Assembly (NCBI GenBank): GCA_029569475.1
Contig: JAKQSZ010000014.1
Location: 1 to 52,757 of the forward strand
Length of the DNA: 52,757 nt
Source: Candidatus Eiseniibacteriota bacterium
Lineage (GTDB): Bacteria; Eisenbacteria; RBG-16-71-46; CAIMUX01
Reading direction: 5' to 3'
A program made the position numbers and the translations under genes. Below, piece by piece: positions 37,035 through 45,411 of the stretch. Under the pieces are notes generated by a model. That model was not told where the DNA came from. It searched no databases and saw only the letters and a program-made list of their open reading frames with translations. Every line of letters begins with the position of its first letter. Position 1 is the first letter of the stretch.

Positions 37035-39587
37035 ATGAAGAAGGCGTTCAAGGCGGTGATTGCCATCGTCGCGGTTCTGGTGGGTCTCACCGTGTTGTTG
37101 CTGCTGGTTGCCCCGCTTCTGCTTTCCGAGCATCAGGTGCGCCAGGTCGTCGTCAAGCGGATCGAGATCGCGATGAAGAGGCCCGTGGCCATCGAGGGGG
37201 TGGACCTGGCGTTCTTCCCATCGTTGCGGTGTCGTCTGCAAGGGGTCCGGCTCGGCGACCGCCCTGCCCCGGGACAACCATTGGTCGAGGCCAGTTCGAT
37301 CAACCTGAGGGTCGGATTACTTCCCCTGCTGCGCCGGCAGATCGAGGTCACCGGCGTCGAGATCGAGCGCCCGTTGCTCGACATGGTCCTGGCGCCGGAA
37401 ACCCAGGAACGGCCCAGCGGCGAGGCAACGGCCCCGCCGCCGGGAGGTCTGAACCTGCGCGTGCAGAAGCTGAGCATCCAGGACGGCAGGGTCATTGTGC
37501 GCCTGCCCGATGGCTCGCCGCTGGTGGAGATCGGCGGCTTGCAGGAGAACCTCTCGGCCTCGCTCAGTTCCGGAGGCAGGATCACCCTGAGCGGGCGCAC
37601 CGAAATCGACAGCGTGCGCGTGCGCATGGTCGGGGGCGCCAGCCTCGGCCAGGGGCTGCGGCCGACCCTCGACAAGAAACTGGCGTACTCGCTCACCGAC
37701 AGCGTGCTTGCGATAGAAGAGGCGACCCTGGACGTGGCGGGACTGCCGATCCGCGTCAGCGGCCGCGTCTCGAGCATCGGCGGCGCGCAGCCCAATCTGG
37801 ACCTGACTCTCGAGGGAGGCCCGGGAGAAGTCCGCGAGATCGCGGGGCTGATCCCCGCAGGGATGGCTCCAGGCGTCGGCGACCTCGAGTCGAGCGGCAC
37901 GTTACGGGTCTCCGGCCGCATCGCGGGTCCGGCGGAACGCTCGTTCTTCGATGTCCACGTTTTGCTGGAAGACGGACGGGTCGCTTCTCCCATGCTGCCT
38001 CAACCCCTCGAGGGAATCCGCCTGGCCATGCGCGCCGGCCCCGACACGCTCCAGATCGATGAGTTCAGCGCCCGGGCGGGCTCGAGCCGCCTGCGCGCGA
38101 AGGCCACGCTCACGCAGTACCAGACCCCGGCGCCCGTCTATCTCGCCGCGGTGGACGCGGACGTGGACCTGGCCATGCTCAACGGCTTCTACACCAATCC
38201 CGACTCGATCCGGCTTTCCGGACGGGCGGCGGCGCAGATCGTGGCCGAGGGCTCCGCGGCGCGACCGGAGGACATGGCGATCGCCGGAACGGCGACCTTC
38301 TCGGGCGTCGGCGCCGAGGGCATGGCGTTGCCCCTGCCGGTGCGCGACCTGCAAGGCGATGTGGTCCTCGAGGGGCCCGCGATGTCGCTGCGCAATGTCC
38401 GGACGCGCTTCGGGAAGAGCGACCTGGCCGCTCGAGGAACGGTCAGCAACTACATGGCGCTGGTCCCGCCGGCGCCGGGCGCCCCTCCGCGGGACATGGG
38501 ACGGGCGCGGGCTGACCTCACCGTCAGCGCCGGCCTGCTGGACCTCAACGAGCTGATGGCGCAGAACGAAGCGCGGGCCCAAGCCGCCGGCGGGGCCAAG
38601 GGGATGAGCACCGCGGATCTCATCCTGCCGCCCGTCGACGGCGCCGTGCGGTTGTCCGCCGAGAAGATCCTGTTCCAGGAGATCGAGATCCTGCGCTCCT
38701 CCGGGCTCGTCCGGTTCGACCGGGGGCGGATCCTGGCGGAGAACCTGGTCTGCGACATCTTTGGCGGAACCGCCCGGGTGGACGGCAGTGTGGACCTGAC
38801 GACGCCCGCCACACCCCTGGCGGACCTCACCGCGGACGTGCGCGACGCGGCGGTGGCCCAGTTGTTCCGGGCGGCGCCGAACCTGAACCGCTATGGCGCC
38901 CTCGCGGGACACCTCCAGGGGAACATCTCGTTGAACGCCCAACTGAAAGGATCGCTCACCGACAGCCTCAGGCTCGACCCGGCGTCGCTGACGAGCACCG
39001 GGTCGCTCTCGATCGGCGACGCCCGTCTCTCGGACTACCCGCTACAGACCGCGGTCGCCAGCTTCCTGAGCGCGCCCCAGCTGCGCGACCTGGGAATCTC
39101 GCAGTGGCAGCAGAGCTTCCACATCCGGGACGGCCGTCTGGAGATCGACCAGCTGGGATTGACCGCCGGCGGCGTGGACCTCGTCGCCAGCGGCTACCAG
39201 GCGCTCGACGGCGCGCTGGCCATGAAGTTTGATCTTCTGCTCCCGGCGAACCTTTCGGAGTCGATCAAGCAACGGCTCCCCGGCGGGGCCGCCGCCCTGG
39301 TCACCGGAGCCGATGGACGGGTCTTTGTTCCGCTGGAACTCGGCGGCAACATCCGCTCGGCCCAGGTGTCGGTCTCGAGCGAGCGGCTCGCTTCGGCCGC
39401 GAAGGAACAGGTGACCCAGCGGCTGGCGCAGGAGAGGGCTCGCCTGGAGCAGGAGGCGCGCCGCAAGGCGGAGGAGGCGATTTCCCGGCGGCTTCCCGGG
39501 CCGGACAGCACCTCGGTCCTCGAGAAGGGCAAGGAGGCGGTCAAGGAAGAGGTCAAGGACAGGCTCGGCAGAATCTTCGGGAGATGA
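37035..39587 (+). CDS. AsmA family protein
   Basis: This 850-residue protein starts with one membrane helix (AVIAIVAVLVGLTVLLLLV) and then the AsmA N-terminal pattern (IEGVDLAFFPSLRCRLQGVRLGD). The remainder is a long beta-rich region with repeated VRDLQGDVVL- and DLTADVRDA-like strands. The final ~60 residues form a charged coiled coil (AQERARLEQEARRKAEEAIS). AsmA relatives are thought to move or order lipids between the two membranes. GGGAGG lies about nine bases before the ATG. The stop overlaps the start of an ABC exporter, so both proteins may work on the same lipid. Confidence 0.88.
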   Translation: MKKAFKAVIAIVAVLVGLTVLLLLVAPLLLSEHQVRQVVVKRIEIAMKRPVAIEGVDLAFFPSLRCRLQGVRLGDRPAPGQPLVEASSINLRVGLLPLLRRQIEVTGVEIERPLLDMVLAPETQERPSGEATAPPPGGLNLRVQKLSIQDGRVIVRLPDGSPLVEIGGLQENLSASLSSGGRITLSGRTEIDSVRVRMVGGASLGQGLRPTLDKKLAYSLTDSVLAIEEATLDVAGLPIRVSGRVSSIGGAQPNLDLTLEGGPGEVREIAGLIPAGMAPGVGDLESSGTLRVSGRIAGPAERSFFDVHVLLEDGRVASPMLPQPLEGIRLAMRAGPDTLQIDEFSARAGSSRLRAKATLTQYQTPAPVYLAAVDADVDLAMLNGFYTNPDSIRLSGRAAAQIVAEGSAARPEDMAIAGTATFSGVGAEGMALPLPVRDLQGDVVLEGPAMSLRNVRTRFGKSDLAARGTVSNYMALVPPAPGAPPRDMGRARADLTVSAGLLDLNELMAQNEARAQAAGGAKGMSTADLILPPVDGAVRLSAEKILFQEIEILRSSGLVRFDRGRILAENLVCDIFGGTARVDGSVDLTTPATPLADLTADVRDAAVAQLFRAAPNLNRYGALAGHLQGNISLNAQLKGSLTDSLRLDPASLTSTGSLSIGDARLSDYPLQTAVASFLSAPQLRDLGISQWQQSFHIRDGRLEIDQLGLTAGGVDLVASGYQALDGALAMKFDLLLPANLSESIKQRLPGGAAALVTGADGRVFVPLELGGNIRSAQVSVSSERLASAAKEQVTQRLAQERARLEQEARRKAEEAISRRLPGPDSTSVLEKGKEAVKEEVKDRLGRIFGR

Positions 39588-41584
39588 GAGCCGCCGGTCG
39601 AGCGCCCGTGCGCGAGCATCGGAGAGGCCTCCCGCCGGAAGACCCGAAGAAGAAGCCGATGACGGCGGAGCGCGTGCGCGCGCTCCTGCCCGACGTCTGG
39701 GCGCTTCTGAAACCGCGCCGGGGGATCCTGGTCGCCGGCCTCTTCGTGATGGCGATCAACCGCGCCTCCGGCCTGGTCCTTCCCGCCTCCTCCAAGTTCC
39801 TCATCGACGACGTGATCGGGGCGCAGAACCTCGAGAAGCTGGTGCCCCTGGTGGCGATCGTCCTGGCCGCGACCCTGATCCAGGGGGCGACGACCTTTGC
39901 GCTGACCCAGCTCCTGTCCAAGGCGGCGCAGCGGCTCATCGCGGAGCTGCGCCAGAAGGTGCAGAGGCACATCGGCCGTTTGCCGGTCACCTACTACGAC
40001 TCCAACAAGACCGGCGCGCTGGTCTCGCGGATCATGACCGATGTCGAGGGCATCAGGAATCTCCTCGGCACCGGACTGGTGGATCTGGCGGGAGGACTCA
40101 TCACCTCGGCCATCGCCCTGGTCGTGCTGCTGCGGATCAGCCCGCAACTGACGCTGTTCTGTTTCACCGCCCTTGTCCTCTTCGGCCTGTTTCTCTGGCG
40201 GGCGCTCAAGACCATCCGTCCGATCTTCCGCGAACGGGGCCGGATCAATGCCGAGGTCGCCGGCCGCCTCACCGAGTCGCTGGGGGCCGTCCGGGTCGTG
40301 AAGGGATACCGCGCCGAGGAGCGGGAAGCCGCGGTCTTCTCTGCCGGGGTGCATCGCCTGCTGGCCAATGTGCTGCGCAGCCTGACCGGTATCGCCGTGC
40401 TCTCCCTCTCCGGCACCACGTTGATGGGCACGGTCGGCGCGGTTGTGATGCTGATCGGCGGGCGGCAGGTTCTCTCCGGCGCCATCAGCCTGGGGGAGTT
40501 TGTCACCTTCTCGGCCTTCCTCAGCTTCCTGGTGGCGCCCGCTTTCCAGATCATCGGCGTCGGGACGACCATCACCGAGGCGCTGGCTGGTCTGGAACGG
40601 ACCCGCGAGGTGCTCCGCGAGCGCCCGGAGGATGAGGATCCGCGGCGGCAGGTCGATCTCCCGGAGTTGACGGGAGACGTCGTCTTCGAAGGGGTCGGCT
40701 TCGCCTATGACGGCGGCCAGGAGGTGCTCCACGAGATCAACCTTCATGCTCCACCAGGGACGGTGACGGCCCTGGTTGGACCTTCGGGCTCCGGCAAGTC
40801 CACCATGATCGGCCTGATCGCGGGCTTCTACACGCCGCTCACCGGCCGGGTGCTGGTCGACGGGGTGGATCTGTCGACCGCGCGCCTCTCGAGCTATCGA
40901 TCCCACCTCGGCGTCGTGCTGCAGGACAGCTTCCTCTTCGACGGCTCCATCCGCGAAAACGTGGCTTTCTCCCGGCCGGAGGCCTCGGATGACCAGATCG
41001 AGAGGGCCTGCCGGCTCGCGCGGGTCGACGAGTTCGCCGCGCGCTTCGAGAACGGCTACGAGACGGTGGTGGGCGAACGAGGCGTCAAGCTTTCGGGAGG
41101 GCAGAAGCAGCGCGTGGCCATCGCACGGGCGCTTCTGGCCGATCCCCGCATCCTCATCCTCGACGAGGCCACGTCCAGCCTGGACTCCGAGTCCGAGGCC
41201 GAGATCCAGGAGGGGTTGGCGAGCCTGATGAAGAACCGGACCACCTTCGTCATCGCCCACCGCCTCTCCACGATCCGGCAGGCCGACCAGATCCTGGTCA
41301 CGGACGGAGGTCGGATTGTGGAGCGGGGGACCCACACGGAGCTGCTGGCCGCGAAGGGGAGGTACTTCGAGCTGTACACGAGGCAGCATGGGGTGGAGGC
41401 GGGGCGGATCGGCGGCGGCCCGCTCGAACGTGGCGAAACGGACGGTGCCATCGAGGAGGGCCGGCTGGAAGCGGACCTAGCGGAGGAACGGCGGATCGCG
41501 GAGGAGCGGATCGGAGAGGATCCCACCTCGCGGAGATCCGTGGCCGGCGGAGCGCTGGGACTTCTGGGCGGCCGCCGGGATTGA
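39584..41584 (+). CDS. ABC exporter (MsbA-like, fused permease and ATPase)
   Basis: This 666-residue type IV ABC exporter has six N-terminal membrane helices (residues ~40-320), then an ATPase domain with Walker A GPSGSGKST, signature LSGGQKQRVAIARALL, Walker B ILILDEATSSLD and IAHRLST. It resembles MsbA-type lipid flippases, but the substrate is not shown. The ATG overlaps the AsmA stop. The last ~60 residues form a Glu/Arg-rich tail with short repeats (EERRIAEERIGED), not part of the usual fold. Confidence 0.92.
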   Translation: MRAAGRAPVREHRRGLPPEDPKKKPMTAERVRALLPDVWALLKPRRGILVAGLFVMAINRASGLVLPASSKFLIDDVIGAQNLEKLVPLVAIVLAATLIQGATTFALTQLLSKAAQRLIAELRQKVQRHIGRLPVTYYDSNKTGALVSRIMTDVEGIRNLLGTGLVDLAGGLITSAIALVVLLRISPQLTLFCFTALVLFGLFLWRALKTIRPIFRERGRINAEVAGRLTESLGAVRVVKGYRAEEREAAVFSAGVHRLLANVLRSLTGIAVLSLSGTTLMGTVGAVVMLIGGRQVLSGAISLGEFVTFSAFLSFLVAPAFQIIGVGTTITEALAGLERTREVLRERPEDEDPRRQVDLPELTGDVVFEGVGFAYDGGQEVLHEINLHAPPGTVTALVGPSGSGKSTMIGLIAGFYTPLTGRVLVDGVDLSTARLSSYRSHLGVVLQDSFLFDGSIRENVAFSRPEASDDQIERACRLARVDEFAARFENGYETVVGERGVKLSGGQKQRVAIARALLADPRILILDEATSSLDSESEAEIQEGLASLMKNRTTFVIAHRLSTIRQADQILVTDGGRIVERGTHTELLAAKGRYFELYTRQHGVEAGRIGGGPLERGETDGAIEEGRLEADLAEERRIAEERIGEDPTSRRSVAGGALGLLGGRRD

Positions 41585-41612
41585 CCTGCCTCACGACAAA
41601 GCTTGCCTCGGA

Positions 41613-42512
41613 TCAGGATCGCCTCCCGCGCGCCAGCACGGAAATGCCCCCGCGCAGCCACTCGACCTCATGGAAATGCAGGCCTGCCTCCAATCCGAGC
41701 GTCTCCGCCTGGAGTCCGTGGACGCCCCAGAGCGCGAGCCAGCCATCGAGCACTCTCCGCCCCAAGCCTCCGCGAGCGTTCCGGGAGGCCGCGAAGTCGA
41801 TCACGTGCACGGTCCCGCCGGTGCGCAGAAGGCGCGACGCCTCCGCCAGCGCCCGCGCCGGCTCCGGCATCATCGAGAGCGAGTAGGAGAAATAGACCGC
41901 GTCAAAGGGCGCCTGCCCGCAGAGGTCGTGGATCCCGCGGAGCTCCTCGGCCGCCCCGCGCGCCAGCGTGACGCTGACATGTGGCGGCGTAGGCTCGGCG
42001 GATCGCCGTGAGCCGGCCCGTTCCGGGGGCGAACCGGTCTGTCGAGTCGCGGCCGCGGTGTCACGGAGTCCTCCGGAACTCGTCGCGCGAGGCTCGCCGA
42101 GGTGACCGCGGAGGCGGCGGCGCGCCGTCTCCAGCATGACCTCGGAGATGTCCACGCCGCAGAGGCGCAGGCGAGGGAGCGGCTTCGAAGTCGTCGGAGC
42201 CGTCGGAGCCGTCGATGTCGTCGGAGGCGTTGAAGGCGCCGAGGGGAAGGGGAGCAGGGACGCATGCCGCGCCAGCCAGGCAAGGTTGCGCCCGGTACCG
42301 CAGCCGACTTCCAGAACAGCGAGGACCCCGTCAGCGGCCCCACCGTCCAGGCCCGCCGGTGGAACGGAACCGTCATGTCCAGGGAGCGCATCCAGGACTC
42401 CGCGCAGCAGACGGTCGCGTCCGGGCAGCAGAAATGCGCGGGTCGTGTCATAGAAACCGGTCTGCCAGCGGTAGGTGCGATCCATCCGCCGTGCCTGCGA
42501 GGCTCTGGTCAC
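41613..42512 (-). CDS. BtaB-like SAM-dependent methyltransferase
   Basis: The 299-residue protein has the N-terminal MDRTYRWQTGFYDTTRAFLL and GRDRLL that I associate with BtaB, the N-methyltransferase of betaine-lipid synthesis. SAM motif I is VLEVGCGTGRNL, and CGVDISEVMLE follows. Two low-complexity inserts break the Rossmann fold: Thr/Pro/Ser-rich at about 89-112 and Ser/Arg/Pro-rich at about 138-178. No btaA is seen in the window, so the function is tentative. The start is a GTG with GGGGAG nine bases upstream; an ATG at 42485 begins exactly at MDRTY. It converges on the exporter gene 28 bases away. Confidence 0.75.
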   Translation of the reverse strand: MTRASQARRMDRTYRWQTGFYDTTRAFLLPGRDRLLRGVLDALPGHDGSVPPAGLDGGAADGVLAVLEVGCGTGRNLAWLARHASLLPFPSAPSTPPTTSTAPTAPTTSKPLPRLRLCGVDISEVMLETARRRLRGHLGEPRATSSGGLRDTAAATRQTGSPPERAGSRRSAEPTPPHVSVTLARGAAEELRGIHDLCGQAPFDAVYFSYSLSMMPEPARALAEASRLLRTGGTVHVIDFAASRNARGGLGRRVLDGWLALWGVHGLQAETLGLEAGLHFHEVEWLRGGISVLARGRRS

Positions 42513-42585
42513 CGGGCGCCGCTCCCCCTGGTCGCTCCCTTGGCCGGTGCGTCCGTCCTTTCGCCGGAGCGTCTCCGGCGAAGCC

Positions 42586-43587
42586 TCAGGCGTCCGAGAG
42601 CGCGATGCCGAACCGCCGCGTCAGCTTACGAAACTCTTCGATCGCCGCCAGTTCGTCGGGGCCGAGGGTGTAGATGATGTTCTCCAGATAGGCGACGAGA
42701 GCGGACGGCGCCCCGAGCGCTCCGGCTCCGACGCCCGGCGTGCCGGCCAGCTCGCTCAGGCGTGAAGACACGATCGGCCGGAAGTCCTCCTTGGCCTCAC
42801 TCAGGGAGCGTAACAGGAACCGGCCGAGCCACTCCTTGCTCTCGGGCTGGACCGAGCGCCGCACCGCCCAACGGGCGAAGACGAAGGGCAAGCCGGTCCA
42901 CTGGTTCCACGCCGCCGCCAGGTCCATGCGCAGCGCGTACCCGAGCGGAGGATCGGAGAGCCAGCGCAGGGCGGTGTCGCCGATCACCAGGACGGCGATG
43001 ACGTCTGCAGGCAGGACCTCGCCGGGATCCTCCTCGCGCCCGAGCGGAAGATCCACCCGCCGGTACTGGCGCGGGAAGACGCCGAAACGTCCCTCCAGCA
43101 GCAGCCGGAGCAGGTGGACGGAGGTCGAGGTCTCGTCCGTGATCCCGATCACCGTGCCGTGCAGGCGGTCGGCCTCGGACCAGGAGAGCACCCGGGGCGG
43201 CTCCTGGATCGGGTTGCCGGTTTCTGGGGCGCCGCGCATGAAAAGCAGGACGCTGTCGATGCGAGAGCGGCCACAGATTCCGAAGCCGGCCGGCGCTTCG
43301 GGGGAAGGAACCGGCAGGGGCTCGAAGTCCTCGTGCAAACGGAGCAGATCGACCAGGGACATGACGCCCGCGTCCACCTCGCCGCGCTCGGCCGCCAACC
43401 CGAGCTGGTGGGGAGTGTCCACGCAGGAACTCCACCGGCCCTCGGAGGCCTGCGCGAGTTCATGCCAACGCTTGTAGTATGGAGCGGTATTGAGATAGGG
43501 AAGAAGCCCGGCCCGGTAACGTTCGCCGCGTCCCTGGGCGGCGGCGTTGCCTTCGGGTTTGGTGCTGGCGCGAGCGCGTGCGGCCAT
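42586..43587 (-). CDS. mqnA: Chorismate dehydratase
   Basis: MqnA makes 3-enolpyruvoylbenzoate from chorismate, the first step of the futalosine route. The 333-residue protein has the MqnA/MqnD-type fold with LLPYLNTAPYY, GEVDAGVMSLVDLL, the DETSTSVHLLRLLL segment and DVIAVLVIGDTAL. GGAGG lies seven bases before the ATG. It starts three bases after the mqnE stop, so the two are one transcript. An N-terminal extension of about 25 residues precedes the conserved region. Confidence 0.93.
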   Translation of the reverse strand: MAARARASTKPEGNAAAQGRGERYRAGLLPYLNTAPYYKRWHELAQASEGRWSSCVDTPHQLGLAAERGEVDAGVMSLVDLLRLHEDFEPLPVPSPEAPAGFGICGRSRIDSVLLFMRGAPETGNPIQEPPRVLSWSEADRLHGTVIGITDETSTSVHLLRLLLEGRFGVFPRQYRRVDLPLGREEDPGEVLPADVIAVLVIGDTALRWLSDPPLGYALRMDLAAAWNQWTGLPFVFARWAVRRSVQPESKEWLGRFLLRSLSEAKEDFRPIVSSRLSELAGTPGVGAGALGAPSALVAYLENIIYTLGPDELAAIEEFRKLTRRFGIALSDA

Positions 43588-43590
43588 GGG

Positions 43591-44952
43591 TCATCCTCCG
43601 CCGGATCCGACCGGATAGCGGGCTACCACATTATACAGGGCATCACGCTCGACCGGCAGCTTGCCGGCCTCACGGATGAGCCCGAGGATACGCTCGCGCG
43701 CCAGACCGAGAGGGCTCGAAGCCAGCGCCGCGTGCGCAATCCGTTCCTCCTGAATCGTGCCGTCGAGATCATCAGCGCCGAAGTTCAGGCCAATGGAGGC
43801 GGTCTCCTCCCCCAACATCACCCAATAGCTCTTGATGTGCGGGATGTTGTCCAACAGCAGCCGCGAGGCCGCCAACGTGCGGAGATCGTCGATGGCGGAG
43901 GCCGGGTATTCGACGATGCCGGTGGTGCCGACCTGGAAGGCCAGGGGGATGAATGCCAGGAAGCCCGGCGCCTCGTCCTCGAGGGCGCGCAGCTTCAGGA
44001 GATGCTCGACCCGCTCGGCCGGCGTCTCGATGTGGCCGTAGAGCAGCGTGCAGTTGCTCGGGATCCCCATGCGGTGGGCCGTGCGATGGACACTCGACCA
44101 GGCGGCCTCGCCGATCTTGTGGCGGAAGAGCTCCCGGCGGACCCGTTCGCTGAACACCTCGGCTCCTCCGCCCGGCAGGGAGCTGAGTCCCGCCTCGACC
44201 AGCGTCTCCAGAACGCGCTCCACCGAGAGACGGGAGATCTTGGCGAAGAAGTCGATTTCGACGGCCGTATAGGCCTTGATCTGTACGGTGGGGTAGGCGA
44301 GATGGATCTGCCGGACGATATCGACGTAGTGCTCGAAGCGCCACTCGTGATGGAGCCCGCCGACGATGTGAACCTCGCGGAGCTGCGGATCGACGCGCGA
44401 GAGCACCTGGTCGATCGTCATGGAGTATGCCCGCGGATCGGACGGCCGCAGCGCGTATTCGCAAAAGCGGCAGTCCAGGACGCAGGCGTTGGTCGGGTTG
44501 ATCTGGCGGTTGAAGACGAAGAAGACCTGATCGCCCCAGAGCCGCGTCTTGACGGCATCGGCCAGTCTCGCCAGGCCGGTCAGATCTGGCGTGGAAAGGA
44601 TCGCCAGGCCATCTTCCATCCCGAGACGCTCGCCGCGATCCAGCCGGGCAGCGATCCGTTCCAGCGCCGGATCGTCGGCGGAGAGCCCGGCGAGCAGGCC
44701 GTCGGCGAGTTGCCCATGGGATAACCGGTTCGTCGCCTGCCCGGATGTCCGCGAGGTCAGGAAAGCCTCGGATCCCGGGGGTTCGCTGGGAAGATAACTG
44801 CGGCAGGATCGGAGCGCCCGCCCAACGCCAACGGGTGGGTCGCCCGCGGACGCGGATAGGTCGCCGGCGGATGGGGATAGACTGCCCGAAGATACGGATA
44901 CGTCGCCCGGAGATGCAGAGCGGCCCGCGGCGATTTCTCGGTCGTTGCTCAT
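43591..44952 (-). CDS. mqnE: Aminofutalosine synthase
   Basis: MqnE is the radical SAM enzyme that joins MqnA product to SAM, giving aminofutalosine. The cluster motif is CVLDCRFC. Other marks are VHIVGGLHHEWRFEHYV, IKAYTAVEIDFFAKISRLS, SLPGGGAEVFSERVRR, LYGHIET, PHIKSYWVMLGEE and LNFGADDLDGTI, which separate it from MqnC. The chosen ATG gives 453 residues, about 80 more than usual. The extra N-terminal part contains heptapeptide repeats. A TTG further upstream is possible. The gene is divergent from recJ. Confidence 0.94.
   Translation of the reverse strand: MSNDREIAAGRSASPGDVSVSSGSLSPSAGDLSASAGDPPVGVGRALRSCRSYLPSEPPGSEAFLTSRTSGQATNRLSHGQLADGLLAGLSADDPALERIAARLDRGERLGMEDGLAILSTPDLTGLARLADAVKTRLWGDQVFFVFNRQINPTNACVLDCRFCEYALRPSDPRAYSMTIDQVLSRVDPQLREVHIVGGLHHEWRFEHYVDIVRQIHLAYPTVQIKAYTAVEIDFFAKISRLSVERVLETLVEAGLSSLPGGGAEVFSERVRRELFRHKIGEAAWSSVHRTAHRMGIPSNCTLLYGHIETPAERVEHLLKLRALEDEAPGFLAFIPLAFQVGTTGIVEYPASAIDDLRTLAASRLLLDNIPHIKSYWVMLGEETASIGLNFGADDLDGTIQEERIAHAALASSPLGLARERILGLIREAGKLPVERDALYNVVARYPVGSGGG
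44824..44907 (-). repeat. 21-bp repeats in the mqnE N-terminus
   Basis: Four degenerate 21-base units in frame encode the heptapeptides GDVSVSS, GSLSPSA, GDLSASA and GDPPVGV in the N-terminal extension of MqnE, ahead of the radical SAM domain. The last unit is the most decayed. Confidence 0.75.
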
Positions 44953-45411
44953 CTGCTTTGCTTGCTCTCTTTGAATCCTCGCGTACCCACTGAGGGAGAG
45001 CGAGCCTACGTCACCTCTCCGTCGGACCGGCTGGAGGACGCGCGGGGCCGGGTCCGAACTCAAGTCCACGATACGCGACAAGAGGTCCTCTGGCCAGGGG
45101 CGATCTGGCCGGGGCCGGCCGGCAAAAGGGCTGGCGGCCCGCCTTGCCAGCTTGGTATGTCACAGGTTAGGCTACTCCGAGGGGCGCACAGGCGGCTTGT
45201 TGCCCCAGGCGGTGCGACCGGTCGTTCCTTCGACCTGCGAACTTCCCGGAGGCGGCCCGACGGTTTCGCGGGCGGTGCCGCGGCTGACTCCCCGGGGGTT
45301 GAGCCACGTTCAGATGACCTTCGCGGCCGCGTGGCCGCTGGTCCGGTACCGGCGAGGCATCCGGTCTTCAAGACGGGAGCGCGTCCGATCACGAAGGAGG
45401 ATGGTGCACGG
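44953..45411. other. Divergent intergenic region, mqnE / recJ
   Basis: This 459-base region remains open in the recJ frame but looks non-coding. A candidate plus-strand promoter is TTGCCA (45144-45149) with TAGGCT 18 bases later. The TTGCCA overlaps an inverted repeat (GCTGGC at 45130, GCCAGC at 45146). There is no other feature that I can support. Confidence 0.35.

Noticed and set aside
44962..45411. Extension of recJ upstream to the start of the open frame
   Set aside because: The translated part has no RecJ similarity and looks like non-coding GC-rich sequence; the ribosome site before the GTG at 45412 fits better.
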